Of a DNA stretch of 64,000 nucleotides, positions 49,034 through 58,426 are shown in pieces. A program made the translations under genes and the position numbers. The notes under the pieces are model-generated. The model ran no database searches, was not told the DNA's origin, and saw nothing but the letters and a program-made list of their open reading frames with translations. Every line of letters begins with the position of its first letter. Position 1 is the first letter of the stretch. The DNA comes from CADCVT01 sp036389155 (GTDB taxonomy: Bacteria > Actinomycetota > Thermoleophilia > Solirubrobacterales > Solirubrobacteraceae): contig DASVQN010000016.1 of NCBI GenBank assembly GCA_036389155.1, positions 56,209 through 120,208 of the forward strand. The letters are read 5' to 3'.

Positions 49034-50190
49034 GAGAGGGATTCTGTCAACCGGGGCGGACCGCGACGATCCTGCTGCTCATCGCGGCACTAGGACTGGC
49101 CAGCCCGTCGCTCGCCCCCGCCGAGGACCCGCCGCTCGCCAACTGGCCGGCCCTCCTCCCGGCCCTCGCGCCGCCCTTCACCGAGAGCACGTTCGACATC
49201 TGCCCCGACGGCGCCGCGACGTGCCTCGACGCGACGATGGCCGAGCTCAAGCGGCGCATCGCCGACCACGACACCGCGTGCAGCGACAACGCCCTCTTCG
49301 CGCGGAACTACCGCGTCGTCACCGAGTTCTACGAGCGCCTGCGGCGGACCGGGTTCTTCCAGGACGACGTCTGGGTCGCGCGCGAGGACGCGATCTTCGC
49401 CAGCCTCTACTTCGCCGCCGAGGACAACTGGCGGAGCGGAAGGCACGACGCGGTGCCCGAGGCGTGGCGGATCGCGTTCGACGCCGCCGACAAGAAGGAG
49501 GTCCAGGGGACCGGGAACCTCCTGCTCGGGATCAACGCCCACGTCCAGCGCGACCAGCCGTACATGATCGCCGGGCTCGGGCTCGTGGACGGGCAGGGCC
49601 GCTCGCGCAAGCCCGACCACGACAAGTTCAACGAGCTGCTGAACACGGCGTACGACGACGTCATCGCCGAGGCGACGAAGTGGGACGACCCCGACCTCGC
49701 GAACTACGAGGTCCGGGGCACGCAGGCCGACAACTTCTCCCTCTTCCAGATCATCGCGGGCTGGCGCGAGGGCGTGTGGCGGAATGCCGAGCGGCTCGTC
49801 AGCGCTCGCTCCGACGAGGAGCGCAGGCTGGTCGCCGAGTCGATCGAGCGCAACGCCGCGGAGTGGGCTCGCTGGATCCGGCAGACCACCGCCTACGGCG
49901 GACCGTTCACGCGCGAGCGCCGCGACGCGCTGTGTCCGAAGCGGGCCGAGCGGGCGGCGGCGGAGCGGGCCGCGCTCGCGGCGGAGCGGGCGGCGAAGGA
50001 GCGCGCGGCCGCGAAGGCCGAGGCGCGCTCGCGAGCGAAGGCGAAGGCGAAGGCGCGCGCGAGAGCGAAGGCGCGTGCGAGGGCGAGGGCGAGGGCTCGG
50101 GCGAACGCGAAGGCGAAGGCGAACGCGCGCGCCAAGGCCAGGCGCCGCGCCGCCGCTCGACGCCGGGCCGCCCGGCGCCACCGCGGCTAG
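49003..50190 (+). CDS. DUF5995-like secreted protein with histone-H1-like basic tail
   Basis: 395 residues from an ATG at 49003. A signal-like segment (RTATILLLIAALGLASPSLA) precedes the DUF5995-type domain (about residues 60-290), recognised by GINAHVQRDQPYMIAGLGL and the helix-rich context. The last 90 residues are Ala/Lys/Arg-only repeats (ERAAAERAALAAERAAKERA, then AKAKAKARARAKARARA), similar to bacterial histone-like tails. The start is doubtful because it overlaps divergent dgt. It ends on a CTAG shared with ppdK. Confidence 0.7.
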   Translation: MPRIGGRRCPREGFCQPGRTATILLLIAALGLASPSLAPAEDPPLANWPALLPALAPPFTESTFDICPDGAATCLDATMAELKRRIADHDTACSDNALFARNYRVVTEFYERLRRTGFFQDDVWVAREDAIFASLYFAAEDNWRSGRHDAVPEAWRIAFDAADKKEVQGTGNLLLGINAHVQRDQPYMIAGLGLVDGQGRSRKPDHDKFNELLNTAYDDVIAEATKWDDPDLANYEVRGTQADNFSLFQIIAGWREGVWRNAERLVSARSDEERRLVAESIERNAAEWARWIRQTTAYGGPFTRERRDALCPKRAERAAAERAALAAERAAKERAAAKAEARSRAKAKAKARARAKARARARARARANAKAKANARAKARRRAAARRRAARRHRG

Positions 50191-52799
50191 CCCGCCCGCA
50201 CCGCGGCCTGCGCCGCCGCCACCCGCGCGACGGGAACGCGGTAGGGCGAGCACGAGACGTAGTCGAGCCCGGAGTTGTGGAAGAAGTCGATCGAGTCCGG
50301 GTCGCCGCCGTGCTCCCCGCAGATCCCGAGCTTCAGGTCGGGCTTGACGGAACGCCCCAGCCACGCCGCCATCCGCACGAGCTGCCCGACGCCCGGCGTG
50401 TCGATGGTCTCGAACGGCGACCGGTCGAGGACCTTCAGCTCGATGTAGCGCGCGAGGATCCGCCCCTCGATGTCGTCGCGCGAGAAGCCCAGCGCCGTCT
50501 GCGTCAGGTCGTTCGTGCCGAACGAGAAGAAGTCGGCCTCCGCGGCGATGCGATCGGCCTGCAGGCACGCCCGCGGCAGCTCGATCATCGTCCCGATCAG
50601 GTAGTCCTCGCCCGCCTCGAGCCCGTGCGTACGCCCCAGCCGCACCGCCAGCCCGCGCACCAGCTCTAGCTCGCGCTCGTACGCCACGAGCGGGACCATG
50701 ATCTCGACCCGCGGCAGCGATCCGCTCCGCGACCGCACAGCGGCCATCGCCCCGAAGATCGCCTCGATCTGCATCTCGAAGAGGTCGGGCTTGAGCAGGC
50801 CGAGCCGGACGCCGCGCGTGCCGAGCATCGGGTTCGTCTCCTCCCACAGCCGCACCTGGTCGAGCGTCCGCTCGAGCTGCGCGAGGTCGTCGGAGCGCTC
50901 GATCCGCGCCCGCTCGACCTGCTGCTCGACGTCGGCGCGGTGCGGGAGGAACTCGTGCAGCGGCGGGTCGAGCAGGCGGATGGTGACCGGCTGGCCCTCC
51001 ATCGCCTCGAACAGCCCCTCGAAATCCGTCTGCTGCAGCTCGCTGAGCGCCGCGAGCGCTGTGCGCCGCTCCTCGTCGGTCTCGGCCAGGATCGCCTGGA
51101 CCATCCGCTCGTGGCGGTCGGCGCCGAAGAACATGTGCTCGGTGCGGCACAGCCCGATCCCCTCGGCCCCGAACGCGCGGGCGCGGGCCGCGTCCTCGGG
51201 CGTGTCGGCGTTGGTCCGCACGCCGAGCGTGCGCAGCTCGTCCGACCAGCCGAGCACGCGCTGGAAGTGCTCGGAGACCTGCGGCTCGATGAGCGGGACG
51301 TCGTCGGTGGTGATGCAGCCGGTCGTGCCGTCGATGGCGATCGCGTCGCCCTCCGCCAGGACCGTGCCGTTCACCCGGACCTCGCCCGCGCCGAGGTCGA
51401 TCTCCAGCGACCCCGCGCCCGTCACCGCCGGCCTGCCCATCCCGCGCGCCACGAGCGCGGCGTGCGAGGCCTTGCCGCCCTCGCTCGTGAGGATTCCCTG
51501 GGCCGCGTCGAACCCGGCGACGTCGTCGGCCTCCGTGAACGGGCGCACGAGGATGACCTGCCGCCCCTCGCCCGCCGCCGTCACGGCGTCGTCGGCGGTG
51601 AACACGATCTCGCCCTTCGCCGCGCCGGGCGACGCCGCGACCCCGCGCGCCAGGACCGCGTACTCCGCGTCGGGATCGAACGTCGGGTGCAGGAGGACGT
51701 CGAGTGTCTCGGTGTCGATCGTGGCGATCGCCTCGGCCTTCGTCAGCAGGCCCTCGTCCACCGCGTCGCACGCGAACCGCACGGCGGCCTGCGCCGGCCG
51801 CTTCGCCGCGCGCGTCTGGAGCATGTAGAGGCGCCCCTCCTCCACCGTGAACTCCGTGTCCTGCATGTCCTTGTAGTGCTTCTCGAGCGTGCGCAGGATG
51901 TCCATCAGCTGCTCGTGCGCCTCGGGCATCCAGTCGCGGAGCTCGCGGATGTCGCGCGGCGTGCGGACGCCCGACACGACGTCCTCGCCCTGCGCGTTGG
52001 GCAGGAAGTCGCCGCTGGGCTCGGGCTCGCCCGTCACCTCGTCGCGGCTGAAGGCGACGCCCGACCCGCTCGTGTCGCCCTTGTTGCCGAAGACCATCTG
52101 CTGGACGTTGACCGCGGTCCCCCAGTCGTCGGGGATGCGGTTCAGCCGCCTGTACGTCACCGCCCGCTCGCCCTTCCACGACTCGAAGACCGCGCGGATC
52201 GCCTGGCGCAGCTGCTCGCGCGGCTCGTCGGGGAAGTCGTAGAAGCCCTTGAACGTGCTCGTCAGCTCGCGCAGCGCGTCCGCGTCGAGGTCGGTGTCCT
52301 CGGTGACGCCACGCGCCTGCTTGGCGCGCTTGATCTCCTCCTCGAAGCGCTCGCCCGGGACCCCGCGCACGACGTTGCCGAACATCTGCACGAAGCGGCG
52401 GTAGGAGTCCCACGCGAAGCGCTCGTTCTGCGTCCTCGCGGCCAGGCCCGCGACGGAGCGGTCGTTGAGGCCGAGGTTGAGCACGGTGTCGAGCATCCCC
52501 GGCATGGATTCCCGCGCCCCGCTGCGGACGGAGACGAGCAGGGGATCGCCGTCGTCGCCCAGCCGCTTGCCCGTGTGCTCCTCCAGCCGCGCGAGGGCCT
52601 CGGCGACCTGCTCCTCCATCCCCTCGGGCTCGGCGCCCTCGCGCAGGAAGGCGACGCAGGCCTCGGTGGTGATGGTGAAGCCCGCCGGCACGCGCTCGGG
52701 CCCGAGCACGCGGGTCATCTCCGCGACGTTCGCGCCCTTGCCGCCGAGCAGCTCGCGCATGTCCTTCGAGCCCTCGGAGAAGTCCAGCACCCACCTCAT
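50187..52799 (-). CDS. ppdK: pyruvate phosphate dikinase
   Basis: 870 residues, the usual length. N-terminal ATP-grasp (LLGGKGANVAEMTRVLG), central phosphohistidine domain with the catalytic His in GGKASHAALVARGMGRPA, and a C-terminal PEP/pyruvate TIM-barrel (FFSFGTNDLTQTALGFSRDD, ending GICGEHGGDP). It interconverts pyruvate + ATP + Pi with PEP + AMP + PPi. The start is 16 bases after the recO stop. Confidence 0.95.
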   Translation of the reverse strand: MRWVLDFSEGSKDMRELLGGKGANVAEMTRVLGPERVPAGFTITTEACVAFLREGAEPEGMEEQVAEALARLEEHTGKRLGDDGDPLLVSVRSGARESMPGMLDTVLNLGLNDRSVAGLAARTQNERFAWDSYRRFVQMFGNVVRGVPGERFEEEIKRAKQARGVTEDTDLDADALRELTSTFKGFYDFPDEPREQLRQAIRAVFESWKGERAVTYRRLNRIPDDWGTAVNVQQMVFGNKGDTSGSGVAFSRDEVTGEPEPSGDFLPNAQGEDVVSGVRTPRDIRELRDWMPEAHEQLMDILRTLEKHYKDMQDTEFTVEEGRLYMLQTRAAKRPAQAAVRFACDAVDEGLLTKAEAIATIDTETLDVLLHPTFDPDAEYAVLARGVAASPGAAKGEIVFTADDAVTAAGEGRQVILVRPFTEADDVAGFDAAQGILTSEGGKASHAALVARGMGRPAVTGAGSLEIDLGAGEVRVNGTVLAEGDAIAIDGTTGCITTDDVPLIEPQVSEHFQRVLGWSDELRTLGVRTNADTPEDAARARAFGAEGIGLCRTEHMFFGADRHERMVQAILAETDEERRTALAALSELQQTDFEGLFEAMEGQPVTIRLLDPPLHEFLPHRADVEQQVERARIERSDDLAQLERTLDQVRLWEETNPMLGTRGVRLGLLKPDLFEMQIEAIFGAMAAVRSRSGSLPRVEIMVPLVAYERELELVRGLAVRLGRTHGLEAGEDYLIGTMIELPRACLQADRIAAEADFFSFGTNDLTQTALGFSRDDIEGRILARYIELKVLDRSPFETIDTPGVGQLVRMAAWLGRSVKPDLKLGICGEHGGDPDSIDFFHNSGLDYVSCSPYRVPVARVAAAQAAVRAG

Positions 52800-52815
52800 G
52801 AAGCCGCGGACCCTA

Positions 52816-53538
52816 TTACGTGAGGGCGGGCTTCAGCCGCAGGTGCGCGTGGTGCTCGATCGTCTCCATGATCGCGCGGTCGGCCTGCCGCAGGGCGCGC
52901 GGCGGGGTGCCGCGCGGGGCCTCCGCGAGTGGCCGCCCGAGCGCCTCGACCATGAACGTGTGGGCGGCCTCGTCGAGGGGGAACGCGGCGCCCTCGCACG
53001 CGCCGCAGACCACGCCGCCCGCCGCGCCGCTGAAGCCGCTCAGGTGGTCGCGCTCGCCGCACATCGCGCACCCGGCCAGGTGCGGCGCGAGGCCCGCGGC
53101 GACGAGCAGCTTGAGGCGGAACGCCAGGCGGCCGGCCTCGTCGGCCTGCACGCTGTCGCCATCGAGCAGCGCGAGCTCGTTGGCCAGCAGGTGGAACACC
53201 GCCGGGTGCGGCTCCGGCGTGTCGAAGAGCCGCCCGACCGCGTCGCACGCGCGCGCCGCGGCGTCGAGAGCCGCGCCGTCCCCCCGCAGGCGCGCGTGCG
53301 GCGCCACCGTCTCCGCGCTCGTGACCGTGAGCAGGTCGCTGCGGCCCTCGTACAGGACGAGGTTCACGCGGAAGAACGGCTCCAGCCGGCCGCCGAACCG
53401 GCTCTTCGCGCGGCGCACCCCCTTCGCGATGGCGCTGACCCGGCCGCGATGCGGGGTATAGACGTGGAGGATGCGATCGGCCTCCCCGAACCTCAGGGAG
53501 CGCAGGACGATCGCCTCTGTCTTGACGGACCCGGCCAC
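52816..53538 (-). CDS. recO: DNA repair protein RecO
   Basis: 240 residues. OB-fold N-terminus (TEAIVLRSLRFGEADRILHVYTP, RGRVSAIAKGVRRAKSRFGG), followed by a helical domain and a zinc motif CAMCG...CGAC near residues 155-185. RecO loads RecA onto gapped DNA with RecR and promotes annealing. It starts 20 bases from the divergent glutaredoxin gene. Confidence 0.93.
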   Translation of the reverse strand: MAGSVKTEAIVLRSLRFGEADRILHVYTPHRGRVSAIAKGVRRAKSRFGGRLEPFFRVNLVLYEGRSDLLTVTSAETVAPHARLRGDGAALDAAARACDAVGRLFDTPEPHPAVFHLLANELALLDGDSVQADEAGRLAFRLKLLVAAGLAPHLAGCAMCGERDHLSGFSGAAGGVVCGACEGAAFPLDEAAHTFMVEALGRPLAEAPRGTPPRALRQADRAIMETIEHHAHLRLKPALT

Positions 53539-53558
53539 GCTACCCTCGAAAAGGTTCG

Positions 53559-53816
53559 ATGAACGACATCGTCGTGTACACCACGGACCCCTGCTCGTTC
53601 TGCATGCGCGTGAAGCAGCTGCTGAAGGCGCGTTCGATCGAGTTCACGGAGGTCAATCTGGCACGTGACCCGGCCGGACGAGCCGAGCTCGTCGAGCGCA
53701 CGGGCATGATGAGCTTCCCGCAGGTCGTCATCCGCGGCGAGGTCCTGGGCGGCTTCCAGGAGACGCTGCAGGCCGACCAGTCCGGTCGCCTGCGCGAGCT
53801 GCTCGCCGCGGCCTAG
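53559..53816 (+). CDS. glutaredoxin
   Basis: 85 residues, thioredoxin fold. Redox site CSFC in YTTDPCSFCMRVK near residue 11, cis-Pro in SFPQVVI and the GG pair in EVLGGFQE. It reduces disulfides using glutathione or mycothiol analogues (the thiol partner is unknown). AAAAGG lies just before the ATG. Its TAG interlocks with the stop of the convergent M28 gene on one CTAG. Confidence 0.92.
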   Translation: MNDIVVYTTDPCSFCMRVKQLLKARSIEFTEVNLARDPAGRAELVERTGMMSFPQVVIRGEVLGGFQETLQADQSGRLRELLAAA

Positions 53817-55086
53817 CGCGCCAGCTCCTCCAGCGCGCCCAGCGCCACGTTCGCCATCCGCGCCGCCAGGTCGGCGTCGACGTTGTCGAGGTCGTCGCAG
53901 AAGCGGTGGTAGCAGGGATCGCGCGGGTGCCCCGCCCGTCCTCCCCACGGCGCGCCTGCGCGCGCGTCTTGAGCTCCGGCCCGCCCGTGTAGAGCCCGCC
54001 GACCGGGATCCCGGCGGCGAGGAACGGCAGGTGGTCCGACCCGGCCTCGACGGAGACGCGCCCGGCGCCCGGCAGCAGCCGCCGCAGCGCCTGCTCGATC
54101 CGGGCGTCCCCGCCGTAGACCTCGGGGACGCCGTTCGGCGATCCGATCATGTCCAGGTTGACGTAGCCGACGAAGCGGCGGCGCTCCTCCGGGGACAGGC
54201 TCGCGACGTACGCCTGCGAGCCGTAGAGGTTGAGCTCCTCGGCCGGCCAGAACCCGAGCCGCAGCGTCTGGCGCGGCCGGGGCGCCGCGGCCGCGCGCTC
54301 GGCGATCTCCAGGAGCGCCGCGATCCCGCTTGCGTTGTCGTTGACGCCCGGCCCGAGCGGCACGGAGTCGAGGTGCCCGCCCGCCATCACGACGCGCCCA
54401 CCCTCCGTCCCCGGCAGCTCCGCGACAATGATCTGACCGGCGCCCGGCGTCTCGATGAACGCGTCCACCATCATCCGGATCCGCGGGCGGCGCCGGGCGA
54501 ACCGGCGCGCGACCGGATCGCGCACGAGCAGCGCCGGGATCGTCACGCCCGGCCCCCGGAGCGTCCCGTACGGCGGGATCCCGTCGTCGCCGCTGTTGAT
54601 GAGGATCGCCCGGGCGCCCGCGCGCTGCGCGTTGAGCGCGCGCGTGCGGAACGGACAGTCGCCGCCGAGGGTGAGCGCGATGCGGCGCCTCGGGAACCCG
54701 CGGAAGTCGCGGCGACGGCAGCCCGAGCGCAGCGGCTGCACGCGCGCGACGAACGCTCCCGCTCCGCTGTAGGCGAGCGTCATGAGGTCGCGCTGGTCGA
54801 GCCGGCCGACGATCGGGAACGCGTGCTGGCCGGGCCAGGGGAACTCGACGCGGGTCGCCGTGACGTTCCAGCCGGCGGCGCGCAGCCGCTCGACGATGTA
54901 GTCCTCGGTGACGACGTCGCCCCCGAAGCCCTCGCCGCGGTTGCCGTTCGCCTCGCCGACGTCCTGGAGGTGCCGCAGGTGCTCGAGGAGGTCCGCCGCC
55001 GTGATGGCCTGGGCGCCCGCCTCGGACGCAGACGCGCCCGCGCCCAGCGCGACGAGGAGGATCAGGAGGATCCGCACGGCGCGCAT
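53813..55086 (-). pseudogene. M28 family metallopeptidase with an apparent frameshift
   Basis: From the ATG at 55086 the frame encodes a signal peptide and an M28 peptidase: zinc ligands in GGHLDSVPLGPGVND and AEELNLYGS, NLDMIGSPN, and EAGSDHLPF. Near 53949-53968, in a GCGCGC run, the homologous sequence moves to another frame, where GHPRDPCYHRFCDDLDNVD, with the last zinc ligand His, continues to a stop at 53813. In the unshifted frame that ligand is lost and an unrelated tail follows. A one-base deletion, or a sequencing error, explains it. Confidence 0.7.
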
Positions 55087-55129
55087 GCCCGCAGGATGGC
55101 GCAAGGGTCGGCGCGATGCCGCGCCTCGC

Positions 55130-56401
55130 TCAGCGGGCGAGCGCGAGCAGCACGCGGTCGGCGGCCTCGGTCATGCGGCGCGCCAGGTCTACGTCCATGT
55201 GGCGCAGCGTGTCGCACGAGCGGTGGTAGCAGTCGTCGGCCGGGCCGGGCCGCCGCCCGCGCTCCGAGGCACCGGTGAAGATGCCGCCGATCGGGATCCC
55301 CGCGTCCTCGAACGGCGCGTGGTCCGAGGCGTCGAGCAGCGACGCCTCCCGCTCGGGGCCGGGAATCGCCGCGCGCACCGCGCGCTCGAGGTCGTCGTCG
55401 CGGTCATAGACCTTCACCAGCGCGTTCGGCGAGCCGAGCATGTCGAAGTTCACGTACGCCTCGATCGCGTCCCTCGCGCGCGCGTCGAGTGACCGGACGA
55501 ACCGCTTGGAGCCGAAGAGGCCGAGCTCCTCCGCGGCCCAGAACCCGAAGCGCAGGCCCGGAGTGCGGCGCCGCTGCGCGATCGTCAGGAGCGCCGCGAT
55601 CCCGCTGCCGTCGTCGTTGATGCCCGGCCCCGCCGCGACCGAGTCGTGGTGCGCGCCGGCCATGACCCACCGGCCGTCGCGCCGCGGGCGGGTCTGGGCG
55701 ATCACGTTGGCGGTCTCGCGCCGCTCGAGCTTCGCGCTCACGCTGACGCTCACCGTGCGGCCCTCGAGCCGCTGCGCCGCCCGGTGCGTCACGACGAGGA
55801 CCGGGATCTTCCCGGGGTTCAGCAGCGTGGCGGCCACGGGCGTGCGGCCGTAGACGTCGTCGGCGAGCAGCGCACCGGCGCCGACGCGCGCGGCCACCCG
55901 GGCCTTGTCGGTGAAACGGCACATCCCGCGCTGGGCCACCGCGATCTCGCCGCGTCGCAGGCCCGCGTAGTCGCGCGGGTAGCACCCGAGCCCCCGCACG
56001 CGCCGAACGCGGCCGCGCACCCGGCCCGACCCGGAGTACGTGGCCGCCCGGAAGTCGCGCTTGAGGCGCATCTCGGAGAGGCGCGCGGGCGCGAGCTCCT
56101 CCCAGTAGGTGAAGCGGAACGGGTCGACGCGCACGCTCCAGCCCGCCGCGCGCAGGGTCCGCTCGATGTAGTCCGTCGTGCGCTCGTCGCCGGCGGTTCC
56201 GGCGGCGCGGATGCCGCCGCTGCGGTCGGCGATGCGCTGGAGCGCGCGGAGGTGGTCAGCCGTGGTCCTCGCCCGGATCGGCGTGGGCGTCGGCTCGACG
56301 AGCACGTACTCGTCGTCGAAGACGCCGCCGAGGACCAGCGCCGCGGTGCCGGCCGCGACGAGCGCGACGACGACGACGCAGGCGACGATCGCGCGCCTCA
56401 T
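55130..56401 (-). CDS. M28 family metallopeptidase, intact paralogue
   Basis: 423 residues with a membrane anchor or signal (RRAIVACVVVVALVAAGTAA). Zinc ligands are in GAHHDSVAAGPGINDDGSG, AEELGLFGSK, NFDMLGSPN, SDHAPFEDAG and a final CYHRSCD near residue 395. It is about 45% similar to the upstream neighbour by eye. An aminopeptidase or glutaminyl-cyclase-like role outside the cytoplasm is likely. The ATG overlaps the mutM stop (ATGA). Confidence 0.88.
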   Translation of the reverse strand: MRRAIVACVVVVALVAAGTAALVLGGVFDDEYVLVEPTPTPIRARTTADHLRALQRIADRSGGIRAAGTAGDERTTDYIERTLRAAGWSVRVDPFRFTYWEELAPARLSEMRLKRDFRAATYSGSGRVRGRVRRVRGLGCYPRDYAGLRRGEIAVAQRGMCRFTDKARVAARVGAGALLADDVYGRTPVAATLLNPGKIPVLVVTHRAAQRLEGRTVSVSVSAKLERRETANVIAQTRPRRDGRWVMAGAHHDSVAAGPGINDDGSGIAALLTIAQRRRTPGLRFGFWAAEELGLFGSKRFVRSLDARARDAIEAYVNFDMLGSPNALVKVYDRDDDLERAVRAAIPGPEREASLLDASDHAPFEDAGIPIGGIFTGASERGRRPGPADDCYHRSCDTLRHMDVDLARRMTEAADRVLLALAR

Positions 56402-57237
56402 CGCCGCCGCACGCGCGGGCGCGGCTGGCAGCGCTCGCACGCGTACGTCCCTCGCCCGGCCGCGACGAACTTCACGATCGCGCCGCCGCACTGCGGGCAC
56501 GGCTCGCCGCGGCGGCGGTGCACGAGGAACTCGTCCTGGAAGGAGCCCATCACGCCGTCGGGCTGGCGGTAGTCGTCGATCGTCGAGCCGCCTGCGCCGA
56601 TCCCCGCTTCGAGCGTGGCGACGACGGCGTCGCGGAGCGCGTCGAGCTGCGGGCGCTTCAGCGCGCCTGCGGGGCGCAGCGGGTGGATCCGCGCGCGGAA
56701 CAGCGCCTCGTCGGCGTAGATGTTCCCCACGCCGGCGATCTTCGTCTGGTCGAGCAGGAACGCCTTGATCGGCGCGCGCCGGCCGCGGGCCAGGTCGCGC
56801 AGACGCTCGCCGGTGAAGTCCGGCCCGAGCGGCTCGACCCCGAGCCGGGTCGCGAAGAAGCGATCCAGCGCCTCGGAGCCGACGGCCAGCTCGCCCGTCC
56901 CGAACCGGCGCGGGTCGCAGAAGAGCAGGTGGTGGCCGTCGTCGAGGTCGAAGCGCACGCGTGCGTAGCGCTCGCCGTCGGCCGGGTCGTACAGCAGCGT
57001 GCCGGTCATCCGCAGGTGCCCGAGCAGGAAGACGTCGTCGGCGAGCTCGAAGACGAGGTACTTGCCGCGCCGGCCGAGGCGCTCGATGCGCCGGCCCTCG
57101 ACGGCGGACGCGACCTCCTGCGGCGCCAGCGGCGCGCACCAGCGCGCGTCGTCGATGCGCAGAGCGCGCAGCACGCGGCCTTCGACGACCGGCGCGAGGC
57201 GGCGGCGGATCGTCTCGACCTCGGGCAGCTCGGGCAT
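56398..57237 (-). CDS. mutM: formamidopyrimidine-DNA glycosylase
   Basis: 279 residues. The catalytic N-terminus PELPEVETIRR is exact, the helix-two-turn-helix contains KAFLLDQTKIAGVGNIYADE, and the C-terminal zinc finger is CPQCGGAIVKF...YACERCQ. It excises oxidised purines such as 8-oxoguanine. The gene is coupled to the downstream M28 peptidase and ends the deoB-mutM group on this strand, 10 bases after deoB's stop. Confidence 0.96.
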   Translation of the reverse strand: MPELPEVETIRRRLAPVVEGRVLRALRIDDARWCAPLAPQEVASAVEGRRIERLGRRGKYLVFELADDVFLLGHLRMTGTLLYDPADGERYARVRFDLDDGHHLLFCDPRRFGTGELAVGSEALDRFFATRLGVEPLGPDFTGERLRDLARGRRAPIKAFLLDQTKIAGVGNIYADEALFRARIHPLRPAGALKRPQLDALRDAVVATLEAGIGAGGSTIDDYRQPDGVMGSFQDEFLVHRRRGEPCPQCGGAIVKFVAAGRGTYACERCQPRPRVRRR

Positions 57238-57247
57238 CGCGCCCAGG

Positions 57248-58426
57248 CTACGAGGCGGCCGACCCCTTCGGGCTGCCGACGAACGCCGACCCCGGCAGCG
57301 CCGGCGCGTCCCGGCCGGCGAGCCAGCGCAGCACGCTCGCGCCGACGTCGGCCAGGGGGCCGTCGTGGCGGCCGCCCGGGACCCCGACGCCGGTCGCCAG
57401 CAGCGGCGTGTACTCGCGCGTGTGGTCGGTGTGCGACGCGGCCATGTCGACGCCGTGGTCGGCGGTGAGGACGAGGAGGTCCTCCGGCCGCAGCCGGTCG
57501 AGCCACGATGCCACGCACGCGTCGATGTCCTCCAGCGCCCGCGCGAATCCCTCCATGTCCTTGCGGTGGCCGTAGCGCTGGTCGGTCTCGATCAGGTTCG
57601 CCACGACGAGGCCCTCGTCGAGCTCCTCGATCATCGCGGTGATGTGCGCGAGCGCCTCGGCGTTCGTCGAGCCCGGGTGCTCCCAGTCGATCCCGGACGC
57701 CGCGAAGAGGTCGGCGACCTTGCCGACGCTGTGGACCTCGATGCCGTCCTCCTGCAGCTCCTCCAGGTACGAGCGCTTCGGCGGCAGGAGGCTGTAGTCG
57801 CGGCGCTCGGGGCGGCGGGCGAACGCGCCGGGCTCGCCCTCGAACGGCCGCGCGATGATCCGGCCGACGGGGTGCTCGCGAGGCAGCGCGTCGCGCACGC
57901 GCGAGCAGATCGCGTGCAGCTGCGCGACGGGGACGACGTCGACGTGGGCGGCGAGCTGGAGGACCGAGTCCTGCGACGTGTAGAGGATCAGCCGCCCCGT
58001 CTCGAGGTGCTGCTCGCCGAAGTCCTCGATCGCCGCGACGCCGTTGTAGGGGCGGTTGCACAGGACCCCGGCGCCCGCGACCCGGCCGACGACGGCGACG
58101 ACCTCGGGCGGGAAGCCCTCGGGGTAGGTCGGCGGCGCCTGGGAGGGGACGACGCCCATGAGCTCCCAGTGGCCGGTCGTCGAGTCCTTGCCCGGGCCGA
58201 GCGGGTGCAGGCGGCCGTGGATCACCGGCTCCGGCGAGGGCGGGACGCCCTTGATCGGCGTGATCGACCCCAGGCCCAGGGCGCCGAGCGCCGGCAGCTC
58301 GAGCCCGCCGAGCGCGTCGGCGAGGTGGCCGAGCGTGTTCGCGCCCGCGTCGCCGTACTCCGCGGCGTCGGGCAGCGCGCCGATGCCGCACGCGTCGAGG
58401 ACGATCACGAACGCGCGGCGGCTCAT
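57248..58426 (-). CDS. deoB: phosphopentomutase
   Basis: 392 residues, alkaline phosphatase superfamily. Motifs: RAFVIVLDACGIGALPDA (metal Asp), SITPIKG, GKDSTTGHWELMG (catalytic Thr), and TADHGVDMAASHTDHTREYTPLL near the C-terminus. It interconverts ribose-1-phosphate and ribose-5-phosphate in nucleoside salvage. The start overlaps the lipoprotein gene's stop (ATGA). Confidence 0.95.
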   Translation of the reverse strand: MSRRAFVIVLDACGIGALPDAAEYGDAGANTLGHLADALGGLELPALGALGLGSITPIKGVPPSPEPVIHGRLHPLGPGKDSTTGHWELMGVVPSQAPPTYPEGFPPEVVAVVGRVAGAGVLCNRPYNGVAAIEDFGEQHLETGRLILYTSQDSVLQLAAHVDVVPVAQLHAICSRVRDALPREHPVGRIIARPFEGEPGAFARRPERRDYSLLPPKRSYLEELQEDGIEVHSVGKVADLFAASGIDWEHPGSTNAEALAHITAMIEELDEGLVVANLIETDQRYGHRKDMEGFARALEDIDACVASWLDRLRPEDLLVLTADHGVDMAASHTDHTREYTPLLATGVGVPGGRHDGPLADVGASVLRWLAGRDAPALPGSAFVGSPKGSAAS

